Origin: Tomitella fengzijianii
GTDB lineage: Bacteria; Actinomycetota; Actinomycetes; Mycobacteriales; Mycobacteriaceae
DNA length: 64,000 nt
Assembly: GCF_007559025.1 (NCBI RefSeq)
Contig: NZ_CP041766.1
Span: 1 to 64,000 of the forward strand
Direction: 5' to 3'
Shown here in pieces: positions 14,166-23,040 of the stretch (the first letter of the stretch is position 1; each line of letters opens with the position of its first letter). The notes below the pieces were generated by a model, which saw only the letters and a program-made list of their open reading frames with translations, ran no database searches and was not told the DNA's origin. The position numbers and the translations under genes were made by a program.

Positions 14166-14999
14166 ATGAGAGCGCAGCAGGCGCGACCCATCAGCGGTCC
14201 AGTGCAGCTGAACGTATCGGTCGAGCAGAGGGTGATGATGGGCGCAGTCGAGCAGGTGTTCTTGGAGTGCGAGCGGGCGCGTGCACAAGGCGACCTCATT
14301 CAACGGGTCTCTGCGAGAGACAAGGAGTTCCACTTCCAGAATTGGGTTGGCGATCGGATCGCAGCCTGTCAGCTCGCCTCCGATGAGCCGGGGCGGAACA
14401 CCTACCCCGACTTCCGGTTGGTCAACCACCCCGAGGGGTACGAGGTCAAGGGCCTGGAGTTTCCAGGACGCGAAGCCGACTACGACTCCAACTCCCAGGT
14501 CCCGACAGGCGAGCACCATGGCCGCGAGGTCTTCTACGTCTTCGGGCGCTATCCGAAGGCAGAGAAGGAAGTAGAGGAGTACCCAGTCCTCGATCTGGTC
14601 GTCTGCCACGGCAGCTTCCTGAACGCAGACAATGAGTACGTCCACAAGAACAAGTCGTTCCGGGGCTTCGGCTCCTATGGCGACATCCTTGTCCGTGATC
14701 GCAAGATGTACGTCGTGCCGACGCCCTTCGCTCTGGCGTCGGGCACGGCTGGATTGGCCACTCTGATAGTCCCTGCCGAGTACCAGGTCCAGTCCGATGC
14801 TCTTGTCCCGGTCGGAGACCTTGACCGCGTTGAGGTCTCCGAGGTCCTCGTCTCCTACGAGTTCAACATGCAGACCAACGAGATGGTCACGTACAAGGAG
14901 CCCAATCCGAACGCCGGAAGGGTGCACAGCTTCCGCGCCTACCGGTCGCGCGGAGCCGGAGACAACAAGTTCGTGGCTCTGAAGGAGCCACGCCATTGA
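14166..14999 (+). CDS. PD-(D/E)XK-type restriction nuclease candidate
   Basis: This is a 277-aa protein. The sequence YPDFRLVNHPEGYEVKG has the PD-(x10)-ExK arrangement of PD-(D/E)XK nucleases (D82, E93, K95). The rest has no recognised family; it is less GC-biased and richer in Lys, Glu and Tyr than the accessory genes before it, hinting at separate origin. Its stop overlaps the start of the methyltransferase gene (TTGA), the usual coupling of restriction-modification pairs. ATG 14166 is used; a GTG at 14151 with AGAGG is possible. It is expected to cut DNA that the partner has not methylated. Confidence 0.65.
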   Translation: MRAQQARPISGPVQLNVSVEQRVMMGAVEQVFLECERARAQGDLIQRVSARDKEFHFQNWVGDRIAACQLASDEPGRNTYPDFRLVNHPEGYEVKGLEFPGREADYDSNSQVPTGEHHGREVFYVFGRYPKAEKEVEEYPVLDLVVCHGSFLNADNEYVHKNKSFRGFGSYGDILVRDRKMYVVPTPFALASGTAGLATLIVPAEYQVQSDALVPVGDLDRVEVSEVLVSYEFNMQTNEMVTYKEPNPNAGRVHSFRAYRSRGAGDNKFVALKEPRH

Positions 15000-17113
15000 T
15001 TTCCCGCGTCCCTGCAGGCACCAGTCTCGAGTCGGCGTTTCCCGCCGCGATGCTCAGCGCCGTCGGCACCAAAGAGTCCTGGCGCAAGGAGGTCCACCGC
15101 CCGGCGACCAGCACGCATAAGTGGTGGGCGAAGCGCCTTGGCACCGTCTTCCGCGGGATCATCGCGTCCGCCGTCACTGCCGCTGACGAGGATGCCGCGG
15201 TCGCATACCAGTCGCCACTGGACCTGGCTGGTGCCGTCGTCCTGGACCCGTTCTCCGGGTCCGGCGTCACTGGCGTCGAGGTGCTGAAGCTGGGTGGTCG
15301 GCCCGTCTGCTTCGACATCAACCCGGTGGCGACGCTCGTCGAGCGGCAGGCCATGCAACCGTGGAGTTTCGAGGACCTGGCGACTGCTTACGAGGTCGTC
15401 GAGCGGGCCTGCCGAGAAGAGGTGGACCGGCTCCATCGGACGGAAGATGGGCGGGCGGTCCTGTACTACTTCTGGGTCGCGACCGTGGAATGCCCGGAAT
15501 GCGCGGACAAGGTCCGCCTGTTCGATTCTCCGGTCTTCTCGAGGAATGCCTACCCCAAGCGGGTCCCAAGAGCGCAGATTGTCTGCCCCGAGTGCCTCGC
15601 GGTCAAGACGAGCAGGTACGACTTCGAGTCCGAGACCTGCCCCAACGGGCACGAGATCACCCAGCGAGGGGCGGCGCGCGGCCAGAGCGCCACCTGCTCG
15701 CAAGGGCACGCTTTCAAGGTCCTGCGCGCGCTGGACGACAGCATCCCTGTGTATGAGATGTACGCGAAGATGGTAGCGAACAGGGACGGGTCGAAGGTCT
15801 ACGAGAGCATCACCGATTGGGATCGCGACCTGTACGACGAGTGCGTCGAGCTCCTTGCAGGACTCCCCGCCGATGCGGTCCTCCCCGCTGGCGACCTAGC
15901 ACCGGGGAACAACACCGACCAGGCGCTCAAGTGGAACTTCCGGCAGTGGCGCGACTTCTTCAACGCGCGTCAGATGGTCTCGCTGTCGCTCATCGCCACG
16001 GCTATTCGGGATCTGCCGGGCCTGGCTCCGGAGCGCGAGGCGCTCGCGGCGTTGTTCTCCGGCACTCTCGAGTTCAACAACCTCTTCACCTCGTTCAAGG
16101 GCGAGGGGACCGGCGCGGTGCGTCACATGTTCAGCCATCACATCCTCAAGCCCGAGCGCACCCCGCTCGAGGCCCACCCCTGGGGGACGCCGCAGTCGTC
16201 GGGGTCCTTCTCCACGCTGTTCAAGAGCCGCCTGCAGCGCGCCCACGAGTACAAGGTGAAGCCAGCCGATCTCGTCGCTCGCGGATCCGCCGTCGAACGT
16301 GTGACGGGACTGGCGCAGTCTCTTGCCGCGACCGTCTTCGACTCATGGGAGGCGTTCGCGCGGGCCGAAGGACAGGCAGCGTACGTCGCCACGAAGAACT
16401 CCGCCGACACTGACCTGCCCGACGGATCCGTCGACCTGGTCGTCACCGACCCGCCGTACATGGACAACGTCTACTACGCCGAGCTCGCGGACTTCTTCCA
16501 CGCGTGGCTTCAGGGTATGAGACCGCACGGCGGGTACGCGAAGACGACGACGACGCGCGCGCCGGGCGAGGTGCAGAACGCGGACCCGGCGGAGTTCGGC
16601 AAGGCGATCGAGGCGGTGTGGGCAGAGTGTGCCCGCGTTTTGAAACCGGGCGGCATTTTGGCCTTCACCTTCCACCAGGCTCGGATCACGGGCTGGATCC
16701 AGGTCATCGAGTCATTGCGCCGCGCTGGATTCGTGGTCACCGCCGTACAGCCGGTTAAGGGCGAGATGACGACGAGCGTCGTCAAGGCTGGTGCACGGGA
16801 ACCTTCCAATCTCGACAGCGTCGTCGTCTGTCGTCGGGCCGTCGACGGAGCGACGAACCCGAACCGCACGCTCGACGAAGCCCGTGAGACCGCTCGTAAT
16901 GAGCTCGCACGCCTGCGCGATGCTGGCGTCGAGGTCGGAGCCGGCGACATTAGATCTGTCGTCCGAGGAACGGTCTTGGCGAATCTCGCGTCCGCTGGGC
17001 GAGATCTTGATGACGAGGTCGCCGAGATCGTGGACGAGTTCGTGACCGAGACTATCGATGAACTCGCGTCCACTGCGCCGACGACGCAGGATCGAGAGCC
17101 TGCGTTGTTCTGA
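14996..17113 (+). CDS. DUF1156-type DNA methyltransferase with zinc-binding insert
   Basis: This is a 705-aa protein starting at TTG 14996. The N-terminus has the DUF1156 signature HKWWAKRLGTVFR (41-53), then SAM-binding motif I VVLDPFSGSGVTGVE (81-95). An insert holds CxxC-type pairs (C166/C169, C197/C200) and CPNGH/CSQGH (215, 234), like zinc ribbons. The catalytic motif TDPPYMDNVYY (DPPY 485-488) is followed by GGILAFTFHQ. This matches COG1743-type adenine methylases, often found in defence islands. It is expected to mark self DNA for the PD-(D/E)XK partner, possibly also feeding the OLD-type nuclease downstream. Confidence 0.88.
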   Translation: MISRVPAGTSLESAFPAAMLSAVGTKESWRKEVHRPATSTHKWWAKRLGTVFRGIIASAVTAADEDAAVAYQSPLDLAGAVVLDPFSGSGVTGVEVLKLGGRPVCFDINPVATLVERQAMQPWSFEDLATAYEVVERACREEVDRLHRTEDGRAVLYYFWVATVECPECADKVRLFDSPVFSRNAYPKRVPRAQIVCPECLAVKTSRYDFESETCPNGHEITQRGAARGQSATCSQGHAFKVLRALDDSIPVYEMYAKMVANRDGSKVYESITDWDRDLYDECVELLAGLPADAVLPAGDLAPGNNTDQALKWNFRQWRDFFNARQMVSLSLIATAIRDLPGLAPEREALAALFSGTLEFNNLFTSFKGEGTGAVRHMFSHHILKPERTPLEAHPWGTPQSSGSFSTLFKSRLQRAHEYKVKPADLVARGSAVERVTGLAQSLAATVFDSWEAFARAEGQAAYVATKNSADTDLPDGSVDLVVTDPPYMDNVYYAELADFFHAWLQGMRPHGGYAKTTTTRAPGEVQNADPAEFGKAIEAVWAECARVLKPGGILAFTFHQARITGWIQVIESLRRAGFVVTAVQPVKGEMTTSVVKAGAREPSNLDSVVVCRRAVDGATNPNRTLDEARETARNELARLRDAGVEVGAGDIRSVVRGTVLANLASAGRDLDDEVAEIVDEFVTETIDELASTAPTTQDREPALF

Positions 17114-17203
17114 CGTTCGCGCCAGAACCCGTGAGCGCAGCCGGATGTCGGTGGCTGGAAGTAGCCTGATCAGGCAATGTGAGACTCTTCAGAGGGGTGA
17201 GCG

Positions 17204-19135
17204 ATGAAGCTGACGTCGTTCCGGGTCCGCCGGTACAAGAACGTGTTGGACTCGACGGACGTGTCGGTGGAGTCGGACGTGACGACGCTGGTCGGCATGA
17301 ACGAGTCCGGCAAGTCGACGATGCTGGACGCACTGTACCGGCTGAACCCTGTATACGGAGACGGATTCGTCGAGAGGGACGACTACCCGCGGTGGCGCTG
17401 GAAGCGTGATGGTCGGAAGGAGGACCTCTCTCTCGTCACGCCGATCGAGGCGACGTTCAAGCTCGACGAGGACGACATCGAGGCACTGCGGGACGCGCTG
17501 GGCGAGGGCGTCACGCCGGCTGCCTCGGTAGAGATCGGCCGACGCTACAACGGCAACCGCTGGCTCCAGGTCCCGATTGACGAGCGCCGCTTCCTCGAGA
17601 ACGTCCTCGACGAGCACCCGGAGACCGCGGAGCTCCTGCAAGCGCACGATACGGTCGCTTCGCTCAAGGGAGCGCTCGCTGCGCGGGTTACGCCTGCACC
17701 AGTTGAGTCCGAGGCTGTCGAAGAGGCCGATGAGAAGACCGAAGCTGCAGCGTCGGCCACTGCGGACGCCGAGGCTCTGACGAGGATCACCTCCCTCGTT
17801 GGCGACAAGGAAGACCTTGGCGCGATCGCGAGAGGCATCGTGCTGAAGCGGATGCCGAAGTTCTTCCGCTTCGCGTCGTACCAGAACCTCGAAGGGCGCG
17901 TGGACGTCGCGACGCTGCGGAACACCGAGAACGAGCAGCCGGGTGCCTCGTCGAAGCAGACCGCTCGCGCACTACTCCGGCTCGCCGACACCGACATCGA
18001 CTCGGTGACTGACGCGGAGTTCGAGTCCCGCACCGCAGAGCTCGAGGCCGTGTCGAGCGACCTCTCCCGCGAGATGGCCGAGTACTGGAGCACCAACCCG
18101 GAGCTGCGGATCAAGGTGGAGATCGAACCGGAAATCGTCCAACAGTCGAACGGGCAGACCACGGTCGTGCGCCACCTCAACTTCCGGGTCGAGGACCGCA
18201 AGCACGACTTCACCAACAACTTCTCCCTCCGGTCGTCCGGGTACCAGTGGTTCTTCTCCTTCCTCGCCGCGTTCAGCGAGTTTGAGGACCGCGACGACGT
18301 GGTGATCCTGCTCGACGAGCCGGCGCTGACGCTACACGCGAAGGCGCAGCGCGACTTCCTGCGTTTCATCAACAAGCGCCTCGCCCCGGTTGGCCAGGTC
18401 CTCTACACGACGCACTCGCCGTTCATGGTCGAAGAGATCGAGCGGGTCCGCGTCGTGGAGGACCGTGGCGACGAGATCGGCTCGGTGACCTCTTCCGACG
18501 CTCTCGAGGTTGGCGAGGACAGCGCGTTCCCTCTCCAGGCTGCGCTCGGTTACGACCTGTCGCAGAACCTCTTCATCGGGGAGCGGAACCTGCTCGTTGA
18601 GGGCCCATCAGATCTGGCCTATCTGGACGTGATCGGCCGGTACCTGCGCGACCAGGGCAGGGAAGGTCTCGATGAGCGCTGGCGCATCCTCCCGGCCGGC
18701 GGCGCGTCCAACGTGCCTGCTTTCGTCGCCCTGCTCGGGCAGAAGGTGTCCGTCACCGTGCTGCTCGACTCCGGCACTGAGGGCACGGGGAAGGTCGAAG
18801 CAGCCATGAAGGCGAACAAGATCGCCGCTAAGCGCGTCGTCTTCGTCGGGTCTGTCTTCGAGCAGAAGCACAGCGACATCGAGGACCTCTTCACTGTCGG
18901 CGACTACCTCGTGCTCTACAACGAGGCGTTCGGCAAGAAGCACAAGGTGGGGGACCTGCCTGACCACCCCGATCGTGTGATCCTCCGGCTGGAAGCGCTG
19001 GACGGCAAGGTCGATCACTGGCGACCGGCCGAGGTCCTGCTGCGCGACCCGTCCAGGCTCGAGAAGCTCTCGCAGACGACCCTGGCGAACTTCGAGGCGC
19101 TGTCCAAGGCCATCAACGCCACGCACGCGGGCTGA
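17204..19135 (+). CDS. OLD-family ATP-dependent nuclease (AAA plus TOPRIM)
   Basis: This is a 643-aa protein. The Walker A GMNESGKST (31-39) lies in an SMC-like N-terminal half; an SSGYQWFFSFLAAF signature-like motif and Walker B DVVILLDEPALTLH (about 365-378) follow. The C-terminal TOPRIM region has LLVEGPSDLAYLDVIG (about 462) and VTVLLDSGTEGTG (about 515). OLD nucleases act in phage defence, alone or with partner proteins. It has GAGGGG before ATG 17204, 90 bases after the methyltransferase, so it probably belongs to the same operon, giving a three-gene system. Confidence 0.88.
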   Translation: MKLTSFRVRRYKNVLDSTDVSVESDVTTLVGMNESGKSTMLDALYRLNPVYGDGFVERDDYPRWRWKRDGRKEDLSLVTPIEATFKLDEDDIEALRDALGEGVTPAASVEIGRRYNGNRWLQVPIDERRFLENVLDEHPETAELLQAHDTVASLKGALAARVTPAPVESEAVEEADEKTEAAASATADAEALTRITSLVGDKEDLGAIARGIVLKRMPKFFRFASYQNLEGRVDVATLRNTENEQPGASSKQTARALLRLADTDIDSVTDAEFESRTAELEAVSSDLSREMAEYWSTNPELRIKVEIEPEIVQQSNGQTTVVRHLNFRVEDRKHDFTNNFSLRSSGYQWFFSFLAAFSEFEDRDDVVILLDEPALTLHAKAQRDFLRFINKRLAPVGQVLYTTHSPFMVEEIERVRVVEDRGDEIGSVTSSDALEVGEDSAFPLQAALGYDLSQNLFIGERNLLVEGPSDLAYLDVIGRYLRDQGREGLDERWRILPAGGASNVPAFVALLGQKVSVTVLLDSGTEGTGKVEAAMKANKIAAKRVVFVGSVFEQKHSDIEDLFTVGDYLVLYNEAFGKKHKVGDLPDHPDRVILRLEALDGKVDHWRPAEVLLRDPSRLEKLSQTTLANFEALSKAINATHAG

Positions 19136-19173
19136 GTCGTCGGGTCATGCGGCCGCCGGGCACGGGTGTGTGA

Positions 19174-19302
19174 GATGGGCCCTTCATCACCGCCGCGTTC
19201 GAACGAGCGGCCGAGTACGACCTCATCCTCGAAGAGTTCGGCGAGTCCGCCATCGATGAGATGGAATCGGACGAGTGGATCGACATGCTCATCGCCGAGT
19301 GA
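19174..19302 (+). pseudogene. Coding remnant without start
   Basis: An open frame of 42 codons beginning after a stop at 19171 has strong coding character (FERAAEYDLILEEFGESA, then MESDEWIDMLIAE) but no start codon or ribosome site at its left end. It looks like the C-terminal end of an older gene whose front was lost when the defence island entered. No family is recognised. Confidence 0.45.
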
Positions 19303-19320
19303 GCAACCCCCACAGGCAAT

Positions 19321-19352
19321 GCCGGCCCCGTCGTTCTAGCGCCGGGGCCGGC
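19321..19352 (+). terminator. Hairpin with downstream T-rich sequence
   Basis: GCCGGCCCCG (19321-19330) pairs with CGGGGCCGGC (19343-19352), followed by ACCGTTTGTTC. It ends the island or the remnant gene. Confidence 0.7.
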
Positions 19353-19775
19353 ACCGTTTGTTCAACCCCGGCCGCTTCCCTCGTCCGAGGCACGAACGAT
19401 ACTAGAACATATATTCTATACACGCCAATCATGAAAGCAATCGGTTCTGGGCAGCAAGATCGCCAGCCCGGAGAGGGCTGGCGAGGGGTCTCGAAAAGCT
19501 AAGGTTCACGAGACACCAACCCGAGGGGTCGGCCGCTGCGGACGACCTGGGCGGCAACGGTCCGGAAACTGTCTTGTGAACGCGTATCGCCGACATTCGT
19601 CTCAGTCGTGATGCTCCTGGGGGTTGTCGAGGCGTACGGGCCGGCATGAGGCTCCTCGGGTACACGGGTGTCGGCGGTGCAGTGCGTGATCGTGCTGGTG
19701 GCGGCGAGGTTGGCCGTGTGCGGCCGTCTTGCTAGAGTTGTGGTGTAGCCGCCCCATCGCGGTGGGGTTGGAAGT
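19353..19775. other. Gene-poor spacer with island-flanking 16-mer
   Basis: This holds the AT-rich TAGAAC-ATAT-ATTCTA site (19403-19418), a 23-codon frame at 19431, a short GCCAGCCC...GGGCTGGC hairpin near 19470, and otherwise non-coding sequence. No gene with credible start and codon use was found. Confidence 0.45.
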
Positions 19776-19816
19776 GAGCCGCAGGATTACTCGCCGGACG
19801 ACGAGGCCTGCGGCTC
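19776..19816 (-). terminator. Terminator of the DUF3800 operon
   Basis: Inverted repeat GAGCCGCAGG (19776-19785) and CCTGCGGCTC (19807-19816), 16 bases beyond the stop of the DUF3800 gene on the minus strand. Confidence 0.6.
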
Positions 19817-19831
19817 GCGTCGCCTCTTCAG

Positions 19832-20386
19832 TCATACGTGGTGGAGCTCGACGGCGTTGCCGAGAGCGGCGAGGTAGTCCGCGTTGCCGACACGGGACTG
19901 CACGACGGCGCCGCAGACGATGTCGGCGACCGCCAATGCCGGCTCTGTCCGTCCGATCGCGTGGTCGATCCGCAGGCCTGCGGAAACGACCTTCTGGGCA
20001 CGAAACTTCTGCAGCAGGTCGGTGTCGCTGCGGTCTCGTGGTCCGCGGGACTCGAAGGTGATCCGGCTGCACGGCATGTCGGCGAGGTTCGGCAAGAGAT
20101 ACTCGAGGCACTTGCGGCGGTGGCGCCGATCAGCGGCGCCGGACTCGCTGCGGACGACGACGAACCCGGCCACCGGCAGGGCGGCGACGGCGTCGATCAG
20201 GTCCTGGCGGCGGGCATCGCTGCTGCCGTGCCAGTGCACCTTCTTCTCGCCGGGAAGGCGCAGCTCGCTCATCGCCGCGCGCAGCGCGGGTACGTCGTCG
20301 GCTTCGCAGAGTGCCACCGCGATGAGGTAGGTGCCGGGGTCACGGTCTGGCTGCGAGCCGCTCTCATCGGCCCACGCGGTGAGCAC
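19832..20386 (-). CDS. DUF3800-family protein
   Basis: This is a 184-aa protein opening with the DUF3800 signature ADESGS (residues 6-11), followed by YLIAVALCEADDVPALRAAM, a conserved VHWHGSSDARR, and a C-terminal IDHAIGRTEPALAVADIVCG with an Asp. DUF3800 proteins have an RNase H-like fold with conserved acidic residues and occur on mobile elements; a nuclease role is likely but not shown. The GTG start overlaps the stop of the upstream gene by one base (TAGTG), so the pair is translationally coupled. Confidence 0.78.
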   Translation of the reverse strand: MLTAWADESGSQPDRDPGTYLIAVALCEADDVPALRAAMSELRLPGEKKVHWHGSSDARRQDLIDAVAALPVAGFVVVRSESGAADRRHRRKCLEYLLPNLADMPCSRITFESRGPRDRSDTDLLQKFRAQKVVSAGLRIDHAIGRTEPALAVADIVCGAVVQSRVGNADYLAALGNAVELHHV

Positions 20387-20823
20387 TACCGGTCGTGCTC
20401 TGTGGCCGCGGGGGGAGCATCAGCGGGTGGGGCAGCGTGGCGGCGTCCGCGGTTGCCGATGATCTCGGTGCCCGCGTCGAGGTCGATGCATAGGACGTCG
20501 TCGTCCATGCGGGCCGGGTACCGGCGCGAGATCGTCGTGTCGATGTCGTAGAACGCTGTGAACGCCGACCCTGCCACCATTACCGGGCCGGTGCCGGCGC
20601 TGCGCCCGGCGCCGCGTACCGCGTAGCCGTGCGGCACGTCGTCGCCGACGCCACGAATGCCGACGACACCGTCCTCGCGGTCGTAGAGCAGTTCCACGCA
20701 CTCGGGCGCACCCATGAGCGTGTAGGCGGCGCGGTTGATCGAGATGACGCCGCGTTTCTGGATGCTCACCGACGGCGCACGCCGCAGGGATGTGTTGCGC
20801 TTGTCGAACACCTCGAATGCCAT
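20386..20823 (-). CDS. Hypothetical partner of the DUF3800 protein
   Basis: This is a 145-aa protein. The first 100 residues form an apparent alpha/beta domain (MAFEVFDKRNTSLRRAPSVS, INRAAYTLMGAPECVELLYD), resembling small proteins conserved on actinobacterial plasmids and phages. The tail is Pro/Ala-rich. No catalytic motif is seen. It is coupled to the DUF3800 gene, so the two probably act together, for example as an RNase-like effector and its regulator; this is speculation. The start ATG follows GGTGGC/AGATGGC without a clear ribosome site. Confidence 0.65.
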   Translation of the reverse strand: MAFEVFDKRNTSLRRAPSVSIQKRGVISINRAAYTLMGAPECVELLYDREDGVVGIRGVGDDVPHGYAVRGAGRSAGTGPVMVAGSAFTAFYDIDTTISRRYPARMDDDVLCIDLDAGTEIIGNRGRRHAAPPADAPPAATEHDR

Positions 20824-20981
20824 CTGCCACCTCCAGAAGGTGATGCTATCGCAGTCGCATGCACCAGTACCTATACGGCATCAACAGACGTCTAAGGCGG
20901 ACGACGTGCGCGTGCTTGCAGAGCAGGAGAGACCGGTCTGCAGGTTTTCATCGCGTCCATCGTGCCTAACGCACACATATC

Positions 20982-21105
20982 GTCACATATCGACATTTGT
21001 CACCTTCTACGTGCTATAGAATGAGTGACGGATTATGTGACAGTGTCGAGTGCTCTGGCGCACTTGGCAAGGACTGTCATGTGAACGGTCGTATAAGTGA
21101 CAGTG
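20982..21105. promoter_or_regulatory. Probable res site / resolvase promoter
   Basis: Just upstream of the resolvase gene lies a cluster of GTCAC/GTGAC half-sites: GTCAC at 20982 and 20999, GTGAC at 21025 and 21037, CTGTCATGTGA near 21074 and GTGACAGTG near 21096. The spacing in pairs of 12-17 bases fits subsites bound by serine-resolvase dimers, which normally lie next to the gene and also autoregulate it. Exact subsite limits cannot be set by eye. Confidence 0.5.
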
Positions 21106-21126
21106 AGTGGAGGGGAGTGGTCGGCG

Positions 21127-22131
21127 GTGTGGGTGGGCTATGCGCGGGTGTCGAAGGACGACGGATCGCAGTCGACCGCTCTGCAACGCGACGCGCTCCT
21201 CGAGGCTGGCGTCGACGAGCGGGTGATCTATGAGGACCGGGCGTCGGGGGCGAAGGCCGACCGGCCGCAGTTGGAGGCGTGCCTGCGGTCGCTGCGTGCC
21301 GGCGACACTCTGGTGGTGTGGAAGCTCGACCGGCTCGGCCGGAGCCTGCGGCATCTGGTGACGATCGTCGAGGACGTCACCGCACGTGGCGTGGGGATCA
21401 AGGTGCTCACCGGTCAGGGTGCGGCGATCGACACTACGACGGCGTCGGGGAAGTTGGTGTTCGGGATCTTCGCTGCGCTGGCGGAGTTTGAGCGCGAGCT
21501 GATCTCCGAGCGGACCAAGGCCGGTTTGGCGTCGGCACGGGCCCGGGGGCGTCGGGGCGGGCGGCCGTACAAGATGACGCCGGCGAAGCTGCGCCTGGCG
21601 ATGGCCGCGATGGCCGACCGGGACACGCACGTTGGGGCGTTGTGTGTGGAGCTCGATATCACCCGGCAGACGCTGTACCGGCACGTCTCACCGACTGGTC
21701 AGCTGCGGGACGATGGGCGCAAGCTGCTCGCCGAACGCACGATGTCCACATCGGCACGGACGAACCCGGCCAGTGGCTTACCAGATGCGGAGGCAGCCGA
21801 AGTTGCGGCTCCTGCCGACTCGGTTGATCCGTTGCGATGCCCCGGATGCGGGTATCGGCCGACTCGGTCGCAAGATCAAATAGTCCACCGCCAGGACCTG
21901 GACACCGTGTGGCTGCACCTCGAAGACGGTAGCGTACGCGAGGTCAGGCACTGTGCGCACTGCCAACCGCACGAGCGTGTCCGCGCTGTCACCTGCATGC
22001 GGTGCGGAGACGGGCCATTGCTCACTGGAAACATTGCTGATGCAGGCGAGATCCCCGGTCCGGTGCTTGCGTGGCTGCATCGTCACCAGTGGACGACCGC
22101 GCCGGAGCTCATCTGCGGCGACCACACATGA
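21127..22131 (+). CDS. Serine resolvase with C-terminal zinc-ribbon-like extension
   Basis: This is a 334-aa protein. The N-terminal catalytic domain has WVGYARVSKDDGSQ with the active Ser, KLDRLGRSLRHL and AEFERELISERTKAG. The Hin/resolvase-type HTH follows (RRGGRPYKMT to VELDITRQTLYRHV). The extra C-terminal 130 residues contain CPGCGYRP and CAHCQ/CMRCGDG pairs, likely zinc ribbons, unusual for resolvases (about 190 aa). It probably resolves plasmid multimers or works as an invertase. GTG 21127 has GGAGGGGAG upstream and begins right at the catalytic domain. Confidence 0.88.
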   Translation: MWVGYARVSKDDGSQSTALQRDALLEAGVDERVIYEDRASGAKADRPQLEACLRSLRAGDTLVVWKLDRLGRSLRHLVTIVEDVTARGVGIKVLTGQGAAIDTTTASGKLVFGIFAALAEFERELISERTKAGLASARARGRRGGRPYKMTPAKLRLAMAAMADRDTHVGALCVELDITRQTLYRHVSPTGQLRDDGRKLLAERTMSTSARTNPASGLPDAEAAEVAAPADSVDPLRCPGCGYRPTRSQDQIVHRQDLDTVWLHLEDGSVREVRHCAHCQPHERVRAVTCMRCGDGPLLTGNIADAGEIPGPVLAWLHRHQWTTAPELICGDHT

Positions 22132-22200
22132 TGGCGCCGCCGTGATGGAGATCCGGGGTGCGCGGGTGCTTGATCGACGGTAGGTTGCCTCTTGTCGATG

Positions 22201-23040
22201 TCACTGGCGGAGATGGTTATTGATCTGCTGCGCATAGTTGACTAGGAGCGGGACGGGCCAGTCTGGCATCTGTTGTCGTGTCGGCGGGTGCAGTGATACG
22301 GCGGCTGTGACGCCATAATCGTCGCAGAGTGCGTAGGCGACACCGGGGTGCGCGGAGCTGTGTCCGTTCCGATCGATGGAGACTCCGTGTGACTGTCGTA
22401 TCCGGTGGAGTTCGCGATGCAGCTTGGGGCGTGTCCACGTGGCGTTGCCGGCACGGCTCGGAAGCTGACTGCGGACGATCTCATCAACAGCCTCTGGTGT
22501 CATCGCAGCGAGCATCGCTCGGCCCGCGACAGTCTGGAACGCTGGCCCGCTGTCGCCGACGTTGCATTGCAAGCTGGTGGGGCGGTAGACGCCGATCAGG
22601 TCGCGCACCACTACGTCAGAGCCCTCGATGCTCGACAGTGCCACGGTCATCCCAGTCCGCACATGCAGGCCAAGCAGGTGGGGGTTCGCAGTGCTGCGCA
22701 GCCGAATGTGATCGCTACCGTGGCCGCCGAAGCGTAGGGCACGATGCGCGAGTTGATAGCTGTTGCCGCTGTGTTCGAGCCAATCGAGGTGCACCAGAGA
22801 GTCAAGTATGCGGTGCGTTGTCGAGCGGGGAAGGTTAGTGCGCTGGACCAGGTCGTGCAGGGTCAGCCGCTCGCGCTTGTCCGCGAAGCTGCCGAGGATG
22901 ACCGTCACACGCTCGAGTATTGACCGTGAGGGCTGTGGCCGCGGCGCATCACGGTTGGTCTGTGAATCAAAGCTGCGACAGTGTTCACTCTCCCGTATCG
23001 ATCGGTCCGGTGGCTCCAGCACGTCAGGTGCAATTGTCAT
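22201..23040 (-). CDS. IclR-family transcriptional regulator
   Basis: This is a 279-aa protein. The IclR winged HTH covers about residues 38-95 (ERVTVILGSFADKRERLTLH, RTNLPRSTTHRILDSL) and the effector-binding domain follows (VRTGMTVALSSIEGSDVVV, GRAMLAAMTP and HPGVAYALCDDYGV). IclR proteins commonly control aromatic or organic-acid catabolism in response to a pathway metabolite. It ends the regulatory part at the left edge of the catabolic cluster and is likely one of its regulators. ATG 23040 is used; in-frame starts upstream add only low-complexity sequence. Confidence 0.87.
   Translation of the reverse strand: MTIAPDVLEPPDRSIRESEHCRSFDSQTNRDAPRPQPSRSILERVTVILGSFADKRERLTLHDLVQRTNLPRSTTHRILDSLVHLDWLEHSGNSYQLAHRALRFGGHGSDHIRLRSTANPHLLGLHVRTGMTVALSSIEGSDVVVRDLIGVYRPTSLQCNVGDSGPAFQTVAGRAMLAAMTPEAVDEIVRSQLPSRAGNATWTRPKLHRELHRIRQSHGVSIDRNGHSSAHPGVAYALCDDYGVTAAVSLHPPTRQQMPDWPVPLLVNYAQQINNHLRQ

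Noticed and set aside
13593-14996. A 467-codon minus-strand frame across the restriction nuclease gene.
   Set aside because: It reads through two different plus/minus genes with no domain pattern; the PD-(D/E)XK motif and TTGA coupling support the plus strand.
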